Assembly (NCBI GenBank): GCA_023055425.1
Contig: JALGPY010000007.1
Coordinates: forward strand, 19,168,001-19,232,000
DNA length: 64,000 nucleotides
Origin: Linanthus parryae
Taxonomy: Eukaryota; Streptophyta; Magnoliopsida; Ericales; Polemoniaceae
Direction: 5' to 3'
The notes under the pieces are model-generated. The model was not told where the DNA came from, made no database searches, and was given only the letters and a program-made list of their open reading frames with translations. This document shows positions 53,519 to 61,517 of this stretch, in pieces; the stretch's first letter is position 1, and every line of letters begins with the position of its first letter. A program made the translations under genes and the position numbers.

Positions 53519-54285
53519 GATCGTTTGAGATCATATTTTTGCAGTTGCGCCATCCTGGCAGATGGGCTTATGATTATCCCTTGTGAATCATTTTAAGATC
53601 ATCTTCACAATATTGCGAGTTGCTATCGTGGCAGATAGTCTTTAATAGATCAATTAAGATCGTTAAATTGTGCGAGTTGCTATCGTGGCAGATAGGCTTT
53701 ACTAGATCAACTAAGATCATTTTGCGCAGGCTGCTATCGTAAGAGATAGGCTTAAATGATCAATTAAGATCGCATTTACATAGGCTGCTACCGTAAGAGA
53801 TAGGCTTTAAATGATCGATTAAGATCGCATTTACACAGGCTGCTATCGTAAGAGAAGGGCTTATATGATCGATTAAGATCGCATTTGCATTTGCTGCTAT
53901 CGTAAGAGATAGGCTTGCATGATCAGTTAAGATCGTATTTGCACAGGCTGCTATCGTAAGAGATAGGCTTAAATGATCAATTAAGATCGCATTTGCATAG
54001 GCTGATATCGTAAGAGATAGGCTTAGATGATCAATTAAGATCGCATTTCGCATTTGCTGCTATCGTAAGAGATAGGCTTTAAATGATCAATTAAGATCGC
54101 ATTTACACAGGTTGCTATCGTAAGAGATAGGCTTATATGATCGATTAAGATCGCATTTGCATTTGCTGCTATCGTAAGAGATAGGCTTGCATGATCAGTT
54201 AAGATCGTATTTGCACAGGCTGCTATCGTAAGAGATAGGCTTAGATGATCAATTAAGATCGCAGTTGTACAGATTGCTATTGCGG
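53519..54285. repeat. Minisatellite in the gypsy 3' untranslated region
   Basis: About twelve or thirteen tandem units of roughly 55 bp, with consensus pieces GCTGCTATCGTAAGAGATAG, then GCTTAAATGATCAATTAAGA, then TCGCATTTGCACAG. The first units (53556-53730) are longer and more diverged (about 60 bp, GTGGCAGAT in place of GTAAGAGAT). Units near 53839 and 54110 plus their right neighbours are identical for about 100 bp, so a higher-order unit of five (about 271 bp) has been duplicated. Short tandem arrays in the 3' region are known in Tat/Ogre elements. Confidence 0.92.
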
Positions 54286-54499
54286 CGTGTAAACCATTGC
54301 TAACAGTAACAACAAACTGAATAAAGCAACATAAACAGCAAGAAATGTGAACTTCTCATTTGGGAGAATTCTTTTATTATAACGCTCTCATATGGGAGAG
54401 ATGGGATTACAATCCTCTCATATGGGGGAGGAGATTGTGTAAATCGTAGCCATACAAGATATCAGCGACGTTATAATAAAACGCATGAAATGAGAGAAG

Positions 54500-57400
54500 T
54501 CAGGGATAGTACTTCTTAATCCAGCGCATGTTGACTGAACTCGGAGTTGAGGTTGTGCCGTGCAACCTTCGTATGCTGCAGTAGCCACTGTCAAAGACTT
54601 CTGTGACTTCGAAGGGTCCTTCCCAATTGGCTGCGAACTTCGGGTGAGTCGCTTCTCGCATGCAGTGATCAGATGCGCGCAAGACCAAGTCTCCAACTGC
54701 GAAGTCTCTTCGCTGGACCGTCTTATTGTAGGCGCGAGCGATTCTTTCCTGGTATCGCTTGTTGGTTCTCTTGGCTTGTTCTCGCTTTTCCTCCAGCAAG
54801 ACTAAGTCGTGATCGCGTTGATTTTCATAGAGTGCATGGAAGGCCAGCCTTGCCGAATTGACTCTGACCTCCACAGGTACTACAGCTTCGGCCCCATAAC
54901 ATAATAGAAATGGCGAGGCCCCCGTGGGTGTCCTTGGAGAAGTTCGGTAGGCCCACAGAGCTATGCTTAGAGAATCAGCCCACTTCTTGTGGTCATCTGC
55001 GACCATCTTGCTCAAAATTCTCAACAGCGTTTTGTTGGTCGCCTCAGCTTGTCCATTTCCCTTTGGGTAATAAGGGGTAGAACAGATCTGCCTGATATTG
55101 TACTCCGCTAATTTCGCAGCTACCTGGCGATTAACAAAAGGAGTACCGTTATCTGAAAGAATGGTGTTTGGGATTCCGAACCTGCATATGATGCTTTCCT
55201 GGATGAAGTTGACCACAGCTAGCGCATTTGCCGTCTTTAGTGGTATTGCTTCCACCCACTTGGTGAATAGCTCAGTCGCGGTGAGAATGAAATGGTTCCC
55301 GTGCGACGTCGGTCGGATGGGACCAATGAAGTCCAAAGCCCATGTGTGAAATGGCCATGGCGTCCCTAATGCATGTAGATCCACGGCGGGAGCGTGCACT
55401 AGGTTCCCTTTGAATTGGCACTCCTGGCAGCGTCGCACTTTGGTGCGGCAATCGACCTCCATCGTGGGCCAGAAATACCCGATTGAGAGGAGCTGTCTGC
55501 ATAATTTCGCACCTCCTTGATGCTCTACCTGATGGGAAAGGTCCATGACTTCTTGTGCTTCTTTGCCGTCTAGACACCGCAGCAAGTTGCCTTCATGACC
55601 TTTTCGCCAAAGTAGGTTTTCCTGTACCACATATCGAGACGCCTTCCTCTTCAATTTCTCGGCTTCTTTTCTCGATTCAGGCGCGGTGCCCTGGGTGAGG
55701 AAATCAAATAGTGGCTTCCTCCAATCTGTGTCATCATCGATTAGGGCGATGAGTAACGAATCTTTGATCAATGCGCAACTTTCGCACTTTCCTTGTATCA
55801 GGGCTGCGGCTGTTGACATGTCTGGCCAATGAATGCCATATCTCTGAGCCTTTCTGTAGATTGACATCTCGCTTTCTCCGCAAGCGTGTTGGTGAATCTT
55901 TTCTAACAGCTGTTGTCCCTCTTGCTCGGAGACGCATCGCATGAGTATTCCGCCAGGACCCTTGTAATAAAGGGTGTTGTCGTGGATGCAGTATCCCTTT
56001 GTGAGTGCCCAGCTTTCGCTGCTGGTGCCTTTTGCAATAGCTTGCAGGATTGCTTTCCGCCAGTCTGCGTCATCCATGTGTTCGTCGTCGCACGCATCTT
56101 CCGTCAATACCGACGAGGTTCGGACTTCAATGGAAATTCTTGCGGGACATTTGTCTATGCTGACCTTAGATCCCAAGGTTGCTAAGGCATCTGCGTGCCT
56201 GTTGTCTGCTCGGGGCTTGTGCTCGTACTTCACATCGTAGAATTGCTGCATCAGCTTTTGTACTAGGGTGCGGTAAGACAGGAGGTTGATCTCCTTCAAA
56301 CCATACTCGCCCGAGGCTTGCTTGACAATCAGCTTGGAATCTCCCATGACTGTTAAGTTGCTTACTTCCAAAGCTTTCGCCGCACGGAGCCCCGCGATGA
56401 GAGCCTCGTATTCTGCTTCGTTGTTCGTGACTGCGAAGTTGAGCTTTGCGGACATCTGTATGATTTCCCCGTCTGGCTTTGTCAAGACTATCCCAATACC
56501 TCCGCCTTTCCTGGTTGACGAACCGTCGAAGTGGAGGGTCCAATAGGGCACGTCGATTGCGTAGATTTCAGGTCCTTCGAGCTCTTCTTCGATCACGGGT
56601 TCATGGCTGTTGTCGGGGAACTGTGCCAACAGATCCGCTACCGCCTGCGACTTGATCGCTCGCGGTCGTATGCATGTGATATCGTATTGAGAGATGGTCA
56701 TGTACCATTTCGCTAATCTCCCGCCCGGAGTAGTGTGAGTGAGAAAATATCGTATAGGGTCGCTTTTGGTGACCACTACTACTTTGTGTGATGCAAAATA
56801 GTGTTTCAACTTCTCTATCACAAAGAATAAGGCAAGGCAATGACGTTCGATGTCTGTGTACCTCGATTCAGCAGGCTGCACGATGCGAGAGATGTAGTAG
56901 ATAGGCCTCTCTTGGCCTTCATATTCCTGAGCCAAGAGCGCTCCTATAGATCTCCTTGTTGATGTCAGATATAGCAGAAGCGGTGATCCCAGTTGAGGCG
57001 CGATCATTATCTTTGAGGATGTGAGTAAATCCTTCAGCTTTTCGAATGCGGTTTCGTGCTCCGGAGTCCAGTTGTATGCGGCGTCCTTCTTGAGAAGAGC
57101 GCTGAAACAGCATGTGATTTCGGCAATTGCTGGGATGAATCTCCGCAGATAGGATAGCTTTCCTAAAAATGTCTTTAATGCACTCTGGTTATGGGGCGGC
57201 GTCATGCCAGTGATAGCTGATACTTTCGCGGGGTCGGGCTCGATCCCTTGGCGATGAACTACGCATCCCAAGAATTTCCCTGATGTCACTCCGAACGCGC
57301 ATTTCATAGGATTCATCTTCAGTTGAAAGCGCCTGCATCTATTAAACACCTTTCGCGGATCTGCGAGGTGATCTGCTTCGTGCTTGGATTTAACCACCAT

Positions 57401-58225
57401 GTCATCCACATAGAATTCCACCTCTTTGTGCATCATGTCGTGGAATAGAGCCATCATGGTCCGCTGATAGGTCGCGCCTGCGTTCTTAAGACCGAACGGC
57501 ATTACTGTGTAGTTGAACACCCCCACCGGAGTGATGAATGCAGTTTTCCGCGCGTCTTCGGGGTCCATATTGATCTGGTTGTATCCACTGAAACCATCCA
57601 TGAAACTGAACATGCGATGGCCCGCTGTTGAATCGATAAGCAAATCGATGTTGGGCAGTGGGAAATCGTCCTTATGGCAGAAGCGATTGAGATCTCGGAA
57701 GTCCACGCAGATGCGGAGCTGTCCGTTCTTCTTCACCACTGGCACGATGTTGGCCAGCCATGTGGGATGATGATTTGGCTCTATGAACTTGGCATCTAGG
57801 AGTTTGACAATCTCCTGCTTGATCTTCACGTTAAGCTCTGGCCTGAAGCTTCTTGTGCTCTGCTTGACCGGTTTAGACCCTGGGATGATGTCTAAACGGT
57901 GCATGGTGATGCTTGTATCCAGACCTGGCATCTCATCATATTCCCATGCGAACACATCCTTGTATTCAGTTAGGAGCTGTAGCAGTCCTTGTTCCTCTTC
58001 GCTTGTGAGGTCCGCACTCAGGAAGACTGGCCTTTTCTTTTCCTCGTTCGGGCTGAGGAACACTTCCTTTAGCTCTTGCTTTTGTGGTCTGGGCCTGTCT
58101 TCCATGCATTCAGGTGCTTCTTTAAGCTTCTCGTCTGGAGCGCCCTGTGTTGGCTCTTCCGTCAGCTTAATTTGCTCGATTTGATTGATTTGCCCAGGGA
58201 TATCCCCATGCCCGCGTGAGGACAT
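54500..58225 (-). CDS. pol: Gypsy pol: reverse transcriptase, dual RNase H, integrase
   Basis: A 1,241-residue ORF. Reverse transcriptase (about residues 150-330) shows VDFRDLNRFCHKDDFPLPNI, FMDGFSGYNQI and the catalytic YVDD near residue 272. The first RNase H follows (to about 540; TDIERHCLALFF). A second, archaeal-type RNase H (about 560-690) has LHFDGSSTRKGGGIGIVL and NNEAEYEALIAGL and is typical of the Tat lineage. Integrase has an HHCC finger (HQ-x3-H...CQECQ, about 900-935) and D-D-E core residues in WALDFIGPI, LSDNGTP and GQAEATNK (about 962, 1024 and 1060). The C terminus ends SVNMRWIKKYYP with no chromodomain. No stop or frameshift is seen. The first ATG lies 13 bases past the gag-pro stop, in the same frame. 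Confidence 0.95.
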   Translation of the reverse strand: MSSRGHGDIPGQINQIEQIKLTEEPTQGAPDEKLKEAPECMEDRPRPQKQELKEVFLSPNEEKKRPVFLSADLTSEEEQGLLQLLTEYKDVFAWEYDEMPGLDTSITMHRLDIIPGSKPVKQSTRSFRPELNVKIKQEIVKLLDAKFIEPNHHPTWLANIVPVVKKNGQLRICVDFRDLNRFCHKDDFPLPNIDLLIDSTAGHRMFSFMDGFSGYNQINMDPEDARKTAFITPVGVFNYTVMPFGLKNAGATYQRTMMALFHDMMHKEVEFYVDDMVVKSKHEADHLADPRKVFNRCRRFQLKMNPMKCAFGVTSGKFLGCVVHRQGIEPDPAKVSAITGMTPPHNQSALKTFLGKLSYLRRFIPAIAEITCCFSALLKKDAAYNWTPEHETAFEKLKDLLTSSKIMIAPQLGSPLLLYLTSTRRSIGALLAQEYEGQERPIYYISRIVQPAESRYTDIERHCLALFFVIEKLKHYFASHKVVVVTKSDPIRYFLTHTTPGGRLAKWYMTISQYDITCIRPRAIKSQAVADLLAQFPDNSHEPVIEEELEGPEIYAIDVPYWTLHFDGSSTRKGGGIGIVLTKPDGEIIQMSAKLNFAVTNNEAEYEALIAGLRAAKALEVSNLTVMGDSKLIVKQASGEYGLKEINLLSYRTLVQKLMQQFYDVKYEHKPRADNRHADALATLGSKVSIDKCPARISIEVRTSSVLTEDACDDEHMDDADWRKAILQAIAKGTSSESWALTKGYCIHDNTLYYKGPGGILMRCVSEQEGQQLLEKIHQHACGESEMSIYRKAQRYGIHWPDMSTAAALIQGKCESCALIKDSLLIALIDDDTDWRKPLFDFLTQGTAPESRKEAEKLKRKASRYVVQENLLWRKGHEGNLLRCLDGKEAQEVMDLSHQVEHQGGAKLCRQLLSIGYFWPTMEVDCRTKVRRCQECQFKGNLVHAPAVDLHALGTPWPFHTWALDFIGPIRPTSHGNHFILTATELFTKWVEAIPLKTANALAVVNFIQESIICRFGIPNTILSDNGTPFVNRQVAAKLAEYNIRQICSTPYYPKGNGQAEATNKTLLRILSKMVADDHKKWADSLSIALWAYRTSPRTPTGASPFLLCYGAEAVVPVEVRVNSARLAFHALYENQRDHDLVLLEEKREQAKRTNKRYQERIARAYNKTVQRRDFAVGDLVLRASDHCMREATHPKFAANWEGPFEVTEVFDSGYCSIRRLHGTTSTPSSVNMRWIKKYYP

Positions 58226-58237
58226 CCCCGCGCACCT

Positions 58238-60874
58238 TCATATGCGATAGCATTTCTTCCCATTGGCGTAGAAGCTCTCTATCTCCTTGCCCTCGGGGTC
58301 ATGCTTTGCGATCCTCTTCAGAGTATACACGTTCTTTCGATGATATGCGATACGCGGCGCCTCTTCGCGTGCAGGCGGCTTTTCCCTGGCATCTTCCCTT
58401 GTCACCATTACTCCCGCAGGTGACTGGTCCTTGATGTCCTCCCAGAGAGGCAAAGGAGTAGGGTTGAATGGTCCGGGTGTTTGCTCGTCCGCCATCTCAG
58501 TGAACCATACCGCCTCGCTGAGATGTGCCTCGTCCAGGTTGAATGGGTTCGTCGAAGCCGGTATCTCGATTATTCTGTCATTCCAGATAGCCTTCATAAC
58601 CTGGTGAGCCGTTGAAGGGACTGCGTCGAAGCGATGAATCCAGGCTCGACCTATGATCATGTGGTACGTGGTGTTCGCGTCTATGACATAGAACTTTGCT
58701 GAGCACTTGATTTTGCCAATCTGAACGCCCAGGCGGATCCAACCGATCGTCATTCTAGAGTCGCTTCCGAATCCCATAAGCGGAGATGGACGTCTGACGA
58801 TCTTGTGCTCGGGGATCCCTGCTAACTTCAGTGTGTGGAGCGAAACGACGTTGACCGCTGCTCCTCCATCGACGAATGCTTGTTTGAATTCGACGCCATT
58901 GATGATGGCGGTGACGTACAGAGGTCTCTGGTGGCTCGCATCTCTCTTTTTGTCGCTGGCAGAGAAGGTCATAATCTTCTCTGTAGAGCGAGACGCCCTG
59001 ATGACTTTCCCGTCGGATACTACGAGATCCTCCTCGTAGTCTTCTGCTATTCTCAAGATCGCTTTCGTCATATCAGTCCGGCACTTCTCGGAGAAATTCA
59101 TCTCGTCGAAGAATTTGTTGAAGCCGTGCGACCCTTTCATGCGGTCGGCACGTTCATCCTCCGTGTCCATGCTGTAGTCTTCGTCTTCATGGACTTCAGC
59201 GACGATGGGTAGACCATCCTCTGCGACTTCTTCCAAGTCGACGATCGAGATCATGGCGACCTCTTTGCCCTTCGAGCCCTGCTCCGCATATGCGGGAAGC
59301 GGGTTGTTGCGCACATCCTTCCGGTGATCGCTGACGATAAGCTCGCCGTTCTTCATCTTCTGATCGAACGCGAACCTGAGCTTCTTGCACTCGGCCGTGG
59401 GATGCATGACCTTGCCGTGGTACTCGCACCACTTAGGGTCTCTCACCATCTCCTTGGAGGGTATCTTCTCGAGTGGCGGTAGGACACCGTCCTTGCGCCA
59501 CTGTCTGCAGAGGTCGCTTGCTTCCTCTACCGAGCATGGCAGAGGCGGTACATCGAAGTTCGCAACCTTCGCTTGTTTCTGGGGCGAAACTGTATTGACC
59601 TCAGCTTCGCGTCCCCTCTTGTAGCTAAACTTCCCGATCTTGTAAGTAGTGCCGCTCGCAGGTCGCTCTGGAGCGCTCTTCTTTTTCTGTCTCTCGACTA
59701 TAGGCTCGATGTTCTTCGTGCATTCGATTAGTTTTGAAAACGTAGGTGTTTGCAAATTGATGAGCATACCTTTGTATTCGTCTCGCATGCACTGCAGGCA
59801 TATCTCTACCAGCCGGCTTTCGGGCATTGGATCTTTGCACTCCAAGGATTTCGCCCTGAATTTCTTAATGAAAGTGATTCCGTCCTCTTCGCGCTTCTGG
59901 TACATCCGCGAGAGATGAATCATTGTGACCTTTTCTTCCATCTGGAAGAACTTGGTATAGAACTTCTGGACCATGTCGTCCCAAGTCTTCACGGATCCGG
60001 CCTCCAATGTTCGGTACCATTTGTATGCTACGTTCCCAAGAGATTTCGGGAACTCTCGCATCAGCAGCTTGGGATCGGCTCCATACGGACCCATGACATC
60101 AATGAAACGCATGACATGCTCATGAGCGTTTCCATTGACGTCCTCGAACTTATCCCATTTGGGAGCCTTGTATCCCGCCGGGTTAGGCATGAGATAGATC
60201 TCTCGTGGAATAGGCGGATCGTTGTCTAACTTCGGGATAATGGTATCCGCGAATGACTGATGAGCCAGGATAGTGTCCACGCGCTTCTGCAAAGACGTCA
60301 TGCATTCTGGAATGCTCCCCTCGGTAGTCGATGGCGGGGTTGCCGTAGGCGGTGGCGACACATACGCCGCCGGAGGGTTGGGAGCATACTGACTACCCGT
60401 ATTTCCCCAGATCGCCGTCGGGGGAGGCAAAGGGTACTGCAGAGTTGGGTTAGACGCCAAAGCCGAGGGCTGAGGAGTGTGAGCAGCAAGAGGCAACATC
60501 TGAGCCGTTGACCCTTGAACCGACGGCAGCTGCGTATTCGCCGGTGGAGTCTGCAGATTGGAGTTGGGAGGTGTGGTAGACACTCCCGATCCTGGAGCAA
60601 TAGGGGCTCCTCCTCCTTGAGGGGCAGCGGCGGCTGACGACGGGTTTGGCGCAAGGGTGCCCAGAACGGCTAAGATCCGTTCTAATTGCGCAGACTGAGC
60701 CTTGAGAGCTTTCGCCTGACCCTGAACAGTAGCGTCCAAGGACTCTAGCGTCGGTGTATCGCCGGGAGTCGTAGGAGTACGGCGGGTCTCGTCTCCCGAT
60801 GGCGCTTCGGTGGAAGGCGATCTGTTGCTGACATCATCCTCCTGAGACATGGTTGCTTTTGTTGGTAAGTTCAC
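58238..60874 (-). CDS. gag: Gypsy gag-protease
   Basis: An 878-residue ORF starting about 17 bases after the primer site (MNLPTKATMSQEDD; the second Met at residue 9 is a possible alternative). Residues 90-200 are Pro/Ala-rich. The gag domain (about 230-400) shows MREFPKSLGNVAYKWYRTLE and FRAKSLECKDPMPE. A compact zinc-binding motif WCEYHGKVMHPTAEC lies near 481-496. An aspartic protease near 650-770 has FVDGGAAVNVVSL and MIIGRAWIH; the active-site triad reads DGG where most retroelements have DSG or DTG. The ORF ends in TGA at 58238-58240 and the same frame continues as pol after four codons. Confidence 0.93.
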   Translation of the reverse strand: MNLPTKATMSQEDDVSNRSPSTEAPSGDETRRTPTTPGDTPTLESLDATVQGQAKALKAQSAQLERILAVLGTLAPNPSSAAAAPQGGGAPIAPGSGVSTTPPNSNLQTPPANTQLPSVQGSTAQMLPLAAHTPQPSALASNPTLQYPLPPPTAIWGNTGSQYAPNPPAAYVSPPPTATPPSTTEGSIPECMTSLQKRVDTILAHQSFADTIIPKLDNDPPIPREIYLMPNPAGYKAPKWDKFEDVNGNAHEHVMRFIDVMGPYGADPKLLMREFPKSLGNVAYKWYRTLEAGSVKTWDDMVQKFYTKFFQMEEKVTMIHLSRMYQKREEDGITFIKKFRAKSLECKDPMPESRLVEICLQCMRDEYKGMLINLQTPTFSKLIECTKNIEPIVERQKKKSAPERPASGTTYKIGKFSYKRGREAEVNTVSPQKQAKVANFDVPPLPCSVEEASDLCRQWRKDGVLPPLEKIPSKEMVRDPKWCEYHGKVMHPTAECKKLRFAFDQKMKNGELIVSDHRKDVRNNPLPAYAEQGSKGKEVAMISIVDLEEVAEDGLPIVAEVHEDEDYSMDTEDERADRMKGSHGFNKFFDEMNFSEKCRTDMTKAILRIAEDYEEDLVVSDGKVIRASRSTEKIMTFSASDKKRDASHQRPLYVTAIINGVEFKQAFVDGGAAVNVVSLHTLKLAGIPEHKIVRRPSPLMGFGSDSRMTIGWIRLGVQIGKIKCSAKFYVIDANTTYHMIIGRAWIHRFDAVPSTAHQVMKAIWNDRIIEIPASTNPFNLDEAHLSEAVWFTEMADEQTPGPFNPTPLPLWEDIKDQSPAGVMVTREDAREKPPAREEAPRIAYHRKNVYTLKRIAKHDPEGKEIESFYANGKKCYRI

Positions 60875-60887
60875 GTCGGGTTCACCA
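60870..60887 (-). promoter_or_regulatory. Primer binding site of the Tat gypsy
   Basis: Minus-strand TGGTGAACCCGACGTGAA begins three bases after the 5' LTR. The TGG start and position fit a tRNA primer site. I could not match it to a specific plant tRNA from memory; only the first 12 bases look like a tRNA acceptor end. Confidence 0.7.
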
Positions 60888-60890
60888 AAA

Positions 60891-61517
60891 TGTGCACAAG
60901 AGATTCCGGCGGGGAGACCTCCGTGTACACCGTGTGTAGTGGATCAGGGATCGCACAGGAAGAGAGGGGTTGTGTGTAGGGAGAGAGTAAAGCAGTAGCA
61001 ATGTCTGAGAGAGAGACAGAGGTTTGGCAGAGCTTCCGCGTGTGGCAAGTGTGTTCTCCTCCGTATGGAAAGGTTGACGATCTATATATACTGGAGAACA
61101 TGACCGTTGTAGTGTGGTTAATGCGCCCATTGATGGCGGCTTAATTAGCTTAACCATAACGGAACGTTCGTCCGAGTAGATAGGGACCGTTACAGCACGT
61201 GGTGCGCGAATACCGGAACCATTACGAGGTTGACCGGGTTTGACCGGATTGACCGGGTGTATGGAGCTCGTGCCATAAATCTCTCAAAACAGTTACTAAA
61301 GGTCGCGTGCGGGCTTGGCTCGCACGCGACAGGGCTTACTCTAGCCTCCAAACCACAAAGTCCCTACAAGTCCCGTGCAGTGGTATGCGAGGGCTCTGTC
61401 TCGCAGCCCCCACATGGATCAGCTCGGATGGTGATCCGGTGTGTGTGGAGCACAATATGGTGTGCTGGATGGCCGCCACGTGGCCAAGATCTGTCAGCTC
61501 AGAAAGCAGTATCTACA
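60891..61517 (-). repeat. 5' LTR of the Tat gypsy
   Basis: 627 bp, same ends as the 3' copy. Both LTRs keep the TATATATA promoter box and the palindromic CGCGTGCG-n-CGCACGCG stretch near 61305-61328. Confidence 0.95.

Larger units (their letters stand above)
46484..61517 (-). mobile_element. Intact Ty3/gypsy retrotransposon, Tat lineage
   Basis: Two 627-bp LTRs (46484-47110 and 60891-61517) with TG...CA ends differ at about six positions (about 1 percent), and a perfect target repeat ATCCT lies at 46479-46483 and 61518-61522. In element direction: 5' LTR, primer site, gag-protease (60874-58238), pol (58225-54500), a minisatellite 3' region, a plant mobile domain gene on the opposite strand, polypurine tract, 3' LTR. 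Pol has reverse transcriptase, RNase H, a second archaeal-type RNase H and integrase; the second RNase H, the antisense ORF and the 3' tandem repeats are known hallmarks of the Tat/Ogre/Retand/Grande group. All enzymatic ORFs are open apart from one TGA between gag-pro and pol, so it may be active. It split an older copia. Confidence 0.96.

Noticed and set aside
54418..60654. Many 60-160-codon plus-strand ORFs across the gypsy pol and gag
   Set aside because: They mirror the coding frames of pol and gag on the other strand and carry no recognisable domain. The separate antisense gene at 47799-52088 is different because it lies outside pol and has a domain and introns.
60870..60887. Assigning the gypsy primer site to a named tRNA
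   Set aside because: I could not match it beyond about 12 bases to any plant tRNA that I can recall reliably.
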